From RGIG6291 sp964602275 (GTDB taxonomy: Bacteria; Bacillota; Clostridia; TANB77; UBA1234): DNA of 6,801 bases. The stretch is from assembly GCA_964602275.1 (NCBI GenBank), contig CAZRQF010000055.1, forward strand, positions 1-6,801, written 5' to 3'. The notes below the pieces were generated by a model. It was not told where the DNA came from, made no database searches, and worked only from the letters and a program-made list of their open reading frames with translations. Shown here piece by piece: positions 1-5,571 of the stretch; position 1 is the stretch's first letter; each line of letters starts with the position of its first letter. Both the position numbers and the translations under genes were made by a program.

Positions 1-2
1 AT

Positions 3-164
3 AATTTTGTGTATTTGGGAAGAAATAAATATGGAAAATATGCAAATTATAGATTGATGAAAAGAAAAATAAAAAATAGAAACTACTTGTACCAGATAGA
101 AAAAATAGAACTATCTTCACTTTTAAGTTCAATTATAAATTTTAGGCAATTGCAAAAAATATAA
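3..164 (+). CDS. C-terminal end of an unidentified protein, cut by the window edge
   Basis: An open frame enters from the left edge and stops at TAA 162-164, giving 53 residues. It starts NFVYLGRNKYGKYANYR, is very basic in its first half (MKRKIKNR) and ends with a hydrophobic/serine helix-like stretch (ELSSLLSSIINFRQL). Codon use matches the other genes and a terminator follows 70 nt later, which supports a real gene end. The short 'LG.(5)KY..YR..K.KIK' pattern is loosely reminiscent of the region just after the catalytic domain of some bacterial reverse transcriptases, but no catalytic motif lies in the window, so the family is a guess. It could equally be an unrelated basic protein. Coding status is moderately supported, function is not. 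Confidence 0.45.
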   Translation, partial: NFVYLGRNKYGKYANYRLMKRKIKNRNYLYQIEKIELSSLLSSIINFRQLQKI

Positions 165-191
165 ATTTATTAAATTTTTCTTAAAAAACAG

Positions 192-220
192 CAAAGTCCA
201 TGAAAAAATCATGGACTTTG
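192..220 (-). terminator. Perfect 11-bp hairpin, terminator-like for minus-strand transcripts
   Basis: CAAAGTCCATG (192-202) and CATGGACTTTG (210-220) pair perfectly around a 7-nt A-rich loop. On the plus strand no T-run follows. On the minus strand the stem is followed by CTG and a run of six T (complement of 183-188), so by shape it would terminate leftward transcription. No minus-strand gene is visible to its right, so it may instead be the first half of a tandem structure with the terminator at 233-263. Confidence 0.5.
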
Positions 221-232
221 GCAATACTCTAG

Positions 233-263
233 ATGAGGACTTTTTGAAAGTTCTCATTTTTTT
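233..263 (+). terminator. Rho-independent terminator of the upstream gene
   Basis: The stem TGAGGACTTT (234-243) pairs with AAAGTTCTCA (247-256), with one G-U pair and a 3-nt loop, and A233-T257 extends it. A run of seven T (257-263) follows directly. It lies 70 nt beyond the stop codon of the partial gene ending at 164 and would end its transcript. Confidence 0.75.
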
Positions 264-345
264 AATAAAAAGGACACACAATGTACAAAAAGTAACGATA
301 GAATGTAGATAATCCAAATGGATTAAAAAATTATAAAAGGGGTGG

Positions 346-373
346 TTGCATAAAAAAATTATTTTACTATATT
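346..373 (+). promoter_or_regulatory. Possible upstream promoter
   Basis: TTGCAT (346-351) and TATATT (368-373) are separated by 16 nt. The surroundings are AT-rich, where chance matches are common. If active, it would start near 380 and add about 100 nt of leader to the ATP-grasp transcript. It is weaker than the promoter at 424-452. Confidence 0.3.
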
Positions 374-423
374 ATGAATTGGAGGGATGCCATGGGGGAT
401 AAAAAATAAGGTTTATAGATAAC

Positions 424-452
424 TAGACTATGATTTTCTATTGTGATATTAT
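424..452 (+). promoter_or_regulatory. Extended -10 promoter of the ATP-grasp gene, with inverted repeat
   Basis: TAGACT (424-429, 4/6 to consensus) and TATTAT (447-452, 5/6) are 17 nt apart, and a TG one base before the -10 (444-445) makes it an extended -10 element. Predicted start is near 459, leaving a leader of about 23 nt. The inverted repeat ATAGATAA (415-422) / TTATCTAT (449-456) flanks the promoter and its right arm overlaps the -10, a plausible operator position, though no regulator can be named. Confidence 0.6.
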
Positions 453-481
453 CTATGTAGGTTACTTTAAAGGAGAAAATT

Positions 482-1279
482 ATGGTAAGTTATAATGATG
501 TTATTAATGAAATATATGATGAAAATAATATTAAAGTTGAAACACTCTCAAAAGGGTGGATTTCAAAAATTAAAAAAGATGGAAAAATAAAATATTACAT
601 AAGAAGTAAATCGCCACTTAATAATTATGCATCCGCAGTTATTTGCAATGATAAATATGCTACATATTGTGCTTTAAGTAGCGAAAACATACCGGTACTA
701 GAACACAAAATATTGTTTAATCCATTAATGAGAGATAAAAATTTATCAGATTTTTCTTCGAAAAAAGAATTAAAACAATATTTAAAAGAGCATGGAAAAC
801 TTGTTGTAAAAGATAATACGGGCACAAAAGGCGAAGGTGTATACTTGTGTGATAATTTTTTAGATATAAAAAGAAAAATAAAACAGCTGTTTAAAAAGAA
901 AGATACGGTTGTTATATTACCGTTTTATAATATAGATGTAGAATATAGATGCATATTTCTTGACGGAAATGTGGAACTAATTTATGAAAAACATAAAGAG
1001 AAAGGAGGGTGGAAACATAATTTAAGTCAGGGAGCTAAAGCAAGTTTAGTTACTGATGTACCACTTAAAAACAAATTAGAAAGTTTAGCGAAAAAAGTTG
1101 CCGAGGCCTTAGATGTTAACTTTGTTAGTATTGACATATCCAGACTTGCTACTGGTGAATTATATGTCATGGAAGTTAATTCAGGAGTTGTTATAAGTAA
1201 AGCGATTAATCAGCTTGAAAATGGATACGAAGAGGCAAAACGAATATATAAAAAAGCATTAGAAAAAATGTTTGAATAG
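482..1279 (+). CDS. Stand-alone ATP-grasp ligase (RimK / glutathione-synthetase-like)
   Basis: A 265-residue cytosolic protein with the hallmarks of ATP-grasp carboxylate-amine ligases, which activate a carboxylate as acyl-phosphate and join it to an amine. Visible: an N-terminal part with the conserved-looking ICNDKYATYCAL (54-65); the central VVKDNTGTKGEGV (108-120), with ATP-binding Lys110 and a glycine-rich loop; VEYRCIFLDG (153-162); WKHNLSQGAKA (177-187), matching the RimK-type 'NL..G..A' segment; and C-terminal Asp218, Glu231 and Asn233 (SIDI...MEVNSG), the expected Mg/ATP ligands. No other domain is fused. The start follows AAAGGAG (469-475) with 6-nt spacing. It is monocistronic, with its own promoter and a terminator at 1302-1330. 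Substrate is unknown. Such enzymes act in glutamate ligation, cell-wall or poly-amino-acid synthesis, and peptide natural-product maturation. No partner gene here decides between them. Confidence 0.85.
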   Translation: MVSYNDVINEIYDENNIKVETLSKGWISKIKKDGKIKYYIRSKSPLNNYASAVICNDKYATYCALSSENIPVLEHKILFNPLMRDKNLSDFSSKKELKQYLKEHGKLVVKDNTGTKGEGVYLCDNFLDIKRKIKQLFKKKDTVVILPFYNIDVEYRCIFLDGNVELIYEKHKEKGGWKHNLSQGAKASLVTDVPLKNKLESLAKKVAEALDVNFVSIDISRLATGELYVMEVNSGVVISKAINQLENGYEEAKRIYKKALEKMFE

Positions 1280-1301
1280 ATTTTTTGTAAATAAAATCAA
1301 A

Positions 1302-1330
1302 AAGGCTGTCGATAAAATTTCGACAGCCTT
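1302..1330. terminator. Bidirectional terminator between ATP-grasp and dUTPase genes
   Basis: AAGGCTGTCGA (1302-1312) pairs perfectly with TCGACAGCCTT (1320-1330) around a 7-nt AT loop. Both sides are T-rich in the reading direction: CCTTATTATTT follows on the plus strand, and TTTTGATTTTATTT follows on the minus strand. It sits 22 nt after the ATP-grasp stop and 5 nt beyond the dUTPase stop, so it serves both convergent genes. Confidence 0.85.
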
Positions 1331-1335
1331 CCTTA

Positions 1336-1845
1336 TTATTTATCTGTGCTACCAAAACCGCCTAAGCGTTTGCCAGTAGCTTTATCGTCATCAGTTATAA
1401 GAAACTTTTGAAAATAAGCTTGACCAATAACTTCATGCTTTTTTATAACTGTATCCGTTGGAAAAAAATTATAGTATGCATACATCAAATGCCCATCATT
1501 ATCTGGGTTTTCGTAATAATCACATTCAATGATACCAATACTATTTGCAAGAACTAGCCCTTTTTTTCCAGGATTAGAGCTTCTATTAGCAAGCACCAAA
1601 ACTTCGTCTTCACCAAAATAAGACTTTATGCCTGTTTTAACTAAGATTGGCTTAAATGTTTCATAATCAGTATTGCCACTTAAAAATTTCTTCACATTAG
1701 CAAAAACAGTTTTCCAAATAGATGGAATAACAGTATCTTCTGCTGCCTCAATATCATATCCAACCGAATTTTTAGTCTTTCTAACAGGAAGTGAAATATC
1801 ACAATTTTCAAAACCTTTACACACTTCAAACCCTCTTAATCTCAT
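1336..1845 (-). CDS. dut: dUTP diphosphatase (trimeric dUTPase family)
   Basis: Hydrolyses dUTP to dUMP and pyrophosphate, keeping uracil out of DNA and feeding dTMP synthesis. The five dUTPase motifs are in order: SVGYDIEA (27-34, motif I), NRSS...KKGL (87-97, II), NSIGIIECDYYENPDNDG (101-118, III), KKHEVIGQ (135-142, IV, in place of the usual KKGDRIAQ) and the C-terminal RLGGFGST (160-167, V). At 169 residues it is longer than the usual 140-150, with an extra stretch at about 40-65 between motifs I and II, as in a Firmicutes/phage subgroup with the 'DYY.N..N.G' form of motif III. Motif III has Glu107 where the catalytic Asp is usual. Start: a GTG at 1854 would overlap the AGGAG (complement of 1854-1858), so the ATG at 1845, 8 nt after it, is chosen. 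Transcribed from 1899-1876. The gene may be housekeeping or of phage origin; no phage neighbours are seen. Confidence 0.92.
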   Translation of the reverse strand: MRLRGFEVCKGFENCDISLPVRKTKNSVGYDIEAAEDTVIPSIWKTVFANVKKFLSGNTDYETFKPILVKTGIKSYFGEDEVLVLANRSSNPGKKGLVLANSIGIIECDYYENPDNDGHLMYAYYNFFPTDTVIKKHEVIGQAYFQKFLITDDDKATGKRLGGFGSTDK

Positions 1846-1875
1846 AGCACACACTCCTAAAATAAATTTATAAAA

Positions 1876-1904
1876 ATTTTATAAAAGAACTTAAAACTTG
1901 TCAA
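1876..1904 (-). promoter_or_regulatory. Promoter of the dUTPase gene
   Basis: On the minus strand TTGACA (complement of 1899-1904) is a perfect -35, and TAAAAT (complement of 1876-1881, 5/6) follows after exactly 17 nt. The -35 sits inside the palindrome ACTTGTCAAGT (1896-1906) and overlaps the left arm of the inverted repeat 1902-1973, so a protein or structure there could control it. Confidence 0.75.
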
Positions 1905-1973
1905 GTCTACATAAAAAGCAGCATGCTTTCGCTCGGCAATTATGCTAGATAAATGCCATGCATAGTAGACTTG
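1902..1973. repeat. 72-nt imperfect inverted repeat (long hairpin) between divergent genes
   Basis: Outer arms CAAGTCTAC (1902-1910) and GTAGACTTG (1965-1973) pair perfectly over 9 bp. Inside, GCATG (1921-1925) can pair with CATGC (1957-1961), and GCA (1936-1938) with TGC (1954-1956), leaving a bulge containing CTTTCGCTCG. The core has more G+C than the flanks. No T-run follows, it lies upstream of both genes' starts, and it lacks the AGGGTGGNACCGCG box of a T-box leader. It could be a dispersed palindromic element (REP- or MITE-like) or a regulatory hairpin. Its copy number in the genome cannot be seen here. Confidence 0.6.
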
Positions 1974-2016
1974 CAAAAGTACGACATAGATATAGAATGA
2001 AAAGTCATTATTAATC

Positions 2017-2045
2017 TTGATTATTAGCTATTTATGTGATATAAA
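2017..2045 (+). promoter_or_regulatory. Extended -10 promoter of gltX
   Basis: TTGATT (2017-2022, 4/6) and TATAAA (2040-2045, 5/6) are 17 nt apart, with TG at 2037-2038 forming an extended -10. Transcription would start near 2052, downstream of the ATG at 2048, so translation must begin at the ATG at 2078. Confidence 0.65.
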
Positions 2046-2077
2046 TTATGTTTAGAAGAAATGGAGGAGAATGTAAA

Positions 2078-3721
2078 ATGAGTAAAGAATTAGCTGATTT
2101 AGTATTTCCTAATATAACAAAAACACCAGAGGATTACGAAAAAATGTATCCTGCAAGAAATTTACCAGAAGGAGCAATGGTAACTAGATTTGCCCCAAGT
2201 CCAACAGGTTTTATACATGTTGGTTCACTTTTTGGAGCTAACCTAGATAGAAGACTTGCCGACCAGACAAATGGTGTTTGCTATTTAAGAATTGAAGATA
2301 CAGACGGAAAAAGAGAAGTTGAAGATGGTATTAACCTAGTTATAAATGGTTTAAAAGTATTTGGAATAGAATTTGATGAAGGCCCTACAAGTGAAACAGA
2401 AGAAAGAGGAAACTACGGTCCTTATATGCAAAGCCAAAGAAAAGATATATATCAATGCTATGCAAAACAACTTATTGAAAAAGGACTAGCTTATCCTTGT
2501 TTTTGTACAGCAGAAGAATTAAATGAAATTAGAGAACGCCAAGAAAAATTAAAGGTAGTTCCTGGCTATTATGGCGAATTTGCTGTTTGCAGAAAAATGA
2601 GTGAACAGCAAATGATGGAAAGAATAAAAAATGGTGAACCATACATAATAAGATTAAAATCACCTGGAAGTGCTTCAAGAAAAATTAAGTTTAAAGACAT
2701 GATAAGAGGTACAATTGAATTTCCTGAAAATGTACAAGATGTTGTAATAATAAAATCAGATGGATTACCAACATATCACTTCGCACATGCCGTAGATGAC
2801 CATCTAATGAGAACTACACATGTAATAAGAGGCGAAGAGTGGATTTCGTCAGTACCACTACATGTTCAATTATTCCAAGTGTTAGGTTTTGAAATGCCAC
2901 AATATATTCATACACCAACAATCATGAAAGATGATGAAGGCAGTAAGAGAAAGATAAGCAAGAGAAAAGACCCAGAAGCTGCAGCATCATACTATAAGGA
3001 TAATGGAATACCTAAAGAATCTGTTATAGATTATTTAATGAATATATTAAACTCTAATTTTGAAAATTGGAGAAAGCAAAATCCATTGGCACCATTATCA
3101 GAATTTAAAGTAGACCCACACAAGATAAGCTCAAGCGGAGCATTGTTTGACTTAGTAAAATTAAACGATGTTTCTAAAAATACAATTGCACATTTTTCAG
3201 CCGAAAAAATATTTAACGAAGGTTTAGAATGGGCAAAAGAATTTGACGCAGAGCTTGCAAAATTAATGGAAGCTCACAAAGATTTTACAATTAACATACT
3301 TAACATTGAAAGAACAGGTGCAAAAGTAAGAAAAGACATTGCTAAGTGGTCAGAGTTAAGAGAAAACTTAGAATATCTATATGACGAAGTTTTCTTTGAA
3401 AAAGAAAATGAATACGAATGGCAAAACATTACTGACATACAAGAAATAAAATCAATTTTAGCAGAATATATGAAAGTGTACGATGTAAATGACGATAAAG
3501 ATACATGGTTTAACAAAATGAAAGATGTAGCTGAAAAATTTGGATATGCACGAGAAGTAAAAGAATATAAAAACAATCCAGATAATTATAAAGGACATGT
3601 TGGAGATATTAGTACAGTAATAAGAGTTGCATTAACATCAAGAAGAAACACACCAGACTTATACGAAATATTAAGAAATCTTGGAACTGAAAGAATAGAG
3701 AAAAGATTTGCTAAAATATAA
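2078..3721 (+). CDS. gltX: Glutamate--tRNA ligase (glutamyl-tRNA synthetase)
   Basis: Class I aminoacyl-tRNA synthetase that charges tRNA-Glu with glutamate using ATP; an essential cytosolic enzyme. The 547-residue protein has the Rossmann start RFAPSPTGFIHVGS (37-50, HIGH motif as HVGS), a CFC...C zinc-site-like set (Cys141, Cys143, Cys171), the GluRS segment YHFAHAVDDHL (233-243), RGEEW (251-255) and a KMSKS equivalent KISKR (292-296). NSNFENWR (325-332) and the ending GDISTVIRVAL...RRNTPDLYEILRNLG fit the longer clostridial-type GluRS rather than the E. coli length of about 470. The helical anticodon-binding region is roughly residues 380-547. An in-frame ATG at 2048 is rejected: GGAGGAG (2063-2069) lies inside that extension, 8 nt before the ATG at 2078, and the promoter would start after 2048. 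It is followed after 22 nt by the CPFC membrane protein, probably co-transcribed. Confidence 0.95.
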   Translation: MSKELADLVFPNITKTPEDYEKMYPARNLPEGAMVTRFAPSPTGFIHVGSLFGANLDRRLADQTNGVCYLRIEDTDGKREVEDGINLVINGLKVFGIEFDEGPTSETEERGNYGPYMQSQRKDIYQCYAKQLIEKGLAYPCFCTAEELNEIRERQEKLKVVPGYYGEFAVCRKMSEQQMMERIKNGEPYIIRLKSPGSASRKIKFKDMIRGTIEFPENVQDVVIIKSDGLPTYHFAHAVDDHLMRTTHVIRGEEWISSVPLHVQLFQVLGFEMPQYIHTPTIMKDDEGSKRKISKRKDPEAAASYYKDNGIPKESVIDYLMNILNSNFENWRKQNPLAPLSEFKVDPHKISSSGALFDLVKLNDVSKNTIAHFSAEKIFNEGLEWAKEFDAELAKLMEAHKDFTINILNIERTGAKVRKDIAKWSELRENLEYLYDEVFFEKENEYEWQNITDIQEIKSILAEYMKVYDVNDDKDTWFNKMKDVAEKFGYAREVKEYKNNPDNYKGHVGDISTVIRVALTSRRNTPDLYEILRNLGTERIEKRFAKI

Positions 3722-3743
3722 TTAATGTGAGGAGCTTTTGCAA

Positions 3744-4739
3744 ATGAAAAGAAAAAAGAAAGATGTAAGTTTATTAAAATATTTAATGTATTTACTAATT
3801 GCATTAGTTGCAATTGTATTTGTAATATGGCTTGCCACTCCAAAAACAATTGAAGAAGATTCGTATGCACAAATAAAATTTGCAGATATGTATGAAAGCA
3901 CAACTTCTGGAAAAGTGGTGTCACAGACACTAAAAGACTTAAATGGCCAAAAAGTAAAAATGAGTGGATATATGGCAGAGCAAAGCCCTGTAGATGAAAG
4001 CTTTATATATTTGGTAAGTCAACCATATGTAGTATGCCCGTTCTGTACGGTAGGCGATATATCAATGCTAGAAGTAATGTATGTGTCGATGTCAAATGGT
4101 GCAAAGATTTCCTTTAGAAATACACCGGTAGATATCTACGGAACATTAGAAGTTACTCCAAAAGAAGATGCATTTGGATATACAACGCAATTTAGAATAG
4201 TTGCAGATAGAGTGGTTAATCTAGAAGAAAGCGTTACAAACAGTGAAGTAGATAAGTATTATAATGAACTAAATGAGAAAGGCATGATATTTGATATACA
4301 AACACTTCAAATGTCACTAGACTCAATCATAAATCCAGAAGCAATAGAAATGTATTACGAAACAACAGATCCAGTAACAGCAATAGACAGAATAAAGGAA
4401 GACACAATGTGGGATTATAGCCAATTTGTTGGATATCCAAACGGAACAGAAACTGGAATGCAAGGATATGTAAGTTATATAAAAGAGTGCCCTGCAATTA
4501 TCGAAACAGTAAAACCAACAGATGAAAAACTAAAAACATTAAATGAAGAATTGATAAGCATATATGAAAAACAAATAACATTAATGGAAGAAATAGCAGC
4601 AGTAGTAGATAGCATAAAAGCAAACCAAATGACAGATGACGAAAAAACGGCAACATATAATGAGCTAGTAAGTTACTGCGATAGAAATCTAAAATTATAT
4701 GAAGAATTTACAGCATGGAATAACAAATTGAGAGAATAA
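3744..4739 (+). CDS. Membrane-anchored extracytoplasmic protein with OB-like domain and CPFC motif
   Basis: A 331-residue protein with a basic N-terminus (KRKKK) and one hydrophobic segment (about 11-31), so probably anchored with the bulk outside. Residues about 60-160 look like a beta-rich OB-fold-like domain: LNGQKVKMSGYMAE (67-80), FIYLVSQPYVVCPFC (87-101) and PVDIYGTLEV (128-137). The order 'G..V...GY.....FI.L...PY..C' recalls DUF3299-type proteins encoded beside MacB-like ABC genes in Proteobacteria; that link is from memory and is inference. Cys98 and Cys101 form a CxxC that could bind metal or undergo redox. The C-terminal half (165-331) is mainly helical and acidic, possibly coiled coil at 259-330. 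A TTG at 3738 is possible, but AGGAG (3730-3734) is better spaced (9 nt) from the ATG at 3744. It probably shares the gltX transcript, ends at the 4743-4771 terminator, and precedes an ABC operon it may serve. Confidence 0.7.
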   Translation: MKRKKKDVSLLKYLMYLLIALVAIVFVIWLATPKTIEEDSYAQIKFADMYESTTSGKVVSQTLKDLNGQKVKMSGYMAEQSPVDESFIYLVSQPYVVCPFCTVGDISMLEVMYVSMSNGAKISFRNTPVDIYGTLEVTPKEDAFGYTTQFRIVADRVVNLEESVTNSEVDKYYNELNEKGMIFDIQTLQMSLDSIINPEAIEMYYETTDPVTAIDRIKEDTMWDYSQFVGYPNGTETGMQGYVSYIKECPAIIETVKPTDEKLKTLNEELISIYEKQITLMEEIAAVVDSIKANQMTDDEKTATYNELVSYCDRNLKLYEEFTAWNNKLRE

Positions 4740-4742
4740 TAA

Positions 4743-4771
4743 AAAAGACGGTTCATTTTGAATCGTCTTTT
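4743..4771. terminator. Terminator after the CPFC protein gene
   Basis: AAAAGACGGTTC (4743-4754) pairs with GAATCGTCTTTT (4760-4771), with one G-T pair and a 5-nt loop, starting 3 nt after the stop codon. The A-rich 5' side and T-rich 3' side make it able to act in either direction. It separates the gltX transcript from the ABC operon. Confidence 0.8.
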
Positions 4772-4817
4772 ATATATGTCATGTTTTTGACCGGCTACAA
4801 AACTGGGCATGATGTTA

Positions 4818-4846
4818 TTGACAAAAACAAGGTAAAGTAATAGAAT
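4818..4846 (+). promoter_or_regulatory. Strong promoter of the ABC transporter operon
   Basis: TTGACA (4818-4823, perfect) and TAGAAT (4841-4846, 5/6) are 17 nt apart; predicted start is near 4853. A short inverted repeat TGCAA (4853-4857) / TTGCA (4863-4867) lies right at that start and could be an operator. It does not resemble the B. subtilis Zur box or an AdcR site, so no regulator is assigned. Confidence 0.75.
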
Positions 4847-4888
4847 TTTAAATGCAAGTGATTTGCAAATAAGAAAAGAGGTTTTGCT

Positions 4889-5560
4889 ATGATAAATATA
4901 AAAAATGTTGTTATGAAGTATCAAGATAATGGTACTGAAATTGAAGCTTTAAAAATAAAAAAACTTAAGATAGAAGACGGAAAAAAAGTTGCTTTCGTTG
5001 GTTCTTCGGGGTGTGGAAAGACGACTTTGTTTAACTTAATTTCAGGTATGATTATTCCAACAGAAGGAAGTATAGAAGTTGAAGATATGAATATAACTGA
5101 TTTAACAGAAGCGGAAAGAGATTTATACAGAGCAAATCACATCGGATATATTTTTCAAGATTTTAATTTGTTTCCAGAATTTACAGTTATGCAAAATGTT
5201 ACATTACCAATGACTTTTTCAAAAAGGTATTCTAAAAAAGAAATTAACGAACTTGCAAAAGATATGCTAAAAAAAGTTGGAATGGATGAAAAAGCAAATC
5301 AAAAAGTAAAAACATTATCAGGTGGAGAAAAGCAAAGAGTTGCTATTGCGAGAAGTATTGTAAACAAGCCAAATGTAATACTAGCAGACGAACCGACAGG
5401 AAATCTTGATTATAAAAATGGTGTAAAAATAATGCAGCTTATTATGGATATAGCAAAAGAAGAAAATGCAACTTTAATTGTTATTACGCACAATAATTCT
5501 CAATTAGATATGTTTGACGAAGTTGTAAATATAGAAGAATTAAACGAAGCTATAAAGTAG
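4889..5560 (+). CDS. ABC transporter ATP-binding protein, MacB/LolD type
   Basis: The 223-residue nucleotide-binding subunit powers the adjacent permease from the cytoplasmic face. All ABC motifs are intact: Walker A GSSGCGKTT (38-46), Q-loop Gln90 (GYIFQDFNLFPEFT), signature LSGGEKQR (143-150), Walker B VILADEP (163-169), D-loop GNLD (171-174) and switch His201 (VITH). The wording 'ADEPTGNLD' and 'FQ.FNL.P..T..QNV.LP' is typical of the MacB/LolD/FtsE-like subclass, which couples to FtsX-fold permeases in mechanotransmission rather than classical import. Length is usual for a stand-alone ATPase of this group. The start is preceded by AAAGAGG (4875-4881) with 7-nt spacing. It is the first gene of a two-gene operon. 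Substrate cannot be read from the ATPase; context suggests a metal-linked role. Confidence 0.92.
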   Translation: MINIKNVVMKYQDNGTEIEALKIKKLKIEDGKKVAFVGSSGCGKTTLFNLISGMIIPTEGSIEVEDMNITDLTEAERDLYRANHIGYIFQDFNLFPEFTVMQNVTLPMTFSKRYSKKEINELAKDMLKKVGMDEKANQKVKTLSGGEKQRVAIARSIVNKPNVILADEPTGNLDYKNGVKIMQLIMDIAKEENATLIVITHNNSQLDMFDEVVNIEELNEAIK

Positions 5561-5571
5561 GAGGTGGAATT

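Larger units (their letters stand above)
265..481. other. Gene-poor region; short degenerate or mini reading frame
   Basis: With the hairpins before it, this forms a stretch of more than 300 nt without a convincing gene. One frame is open from after TAG 299-301 to TAA 407-409 and encodes ...GGCIKKLFYYIMNWRDAMGDKK, but TAA 293-295 and TAG 299-301 block it upstream and no well-placed start with a ribosome binding site opens it. An ATG at 392 preceded by GGAGG (381-385, 6-nt spacing) would make only MGDKK. A weak hairpin AATCC/GGATT lies at 311-324. This could be a decayed gene, a leader mini-ORF or plain intergenic DNA. Confidence 0.3.

Noticed and set aside
129..317. Minus-strand open frame of 62 residues
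   Set aside because: It runs across both hairpins and the tail of the plus-strand frame ending at 164; low-complexity F/L/K composition of AT-rich non-coding DNA.
165..481. Template/variable repeat pair of a diversity-generating retroelement next to the RT-like tail
   Set aside because: No pair of near-identical repeats differing at adenines was seen in this stretch or elsewhere in the window.
1673..1873. Plus-strand open frame of 66 residues
   Set aside because: Antisense shadow of the dUTPase N-terminus, extending into its promoter leader; no independent support.
1895..2077. T-box riboswitch upstream of gltX
   Set aside because: No T-box sequence (AGGGTGGNACCGCG-like), no terminator/antiterminator pair, and the gltX promoter lies only about 30 nt before the start codon.
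3586..3930. Minus-strand frame of 114 residues across the gltX/CPFC gene junction
   Set aside because: Overlaps two well-supported plus-strand genes and their ribosome binding site; no start context.
4776..4888. Zur or AdcR operator before the ABC operon
   Set aside because: Neither the TCGTAAT-N-ATTACGA pattern nor TTAAC-N2-GTTAA was found; only a short TGCAA/TTGCA repeat is present.
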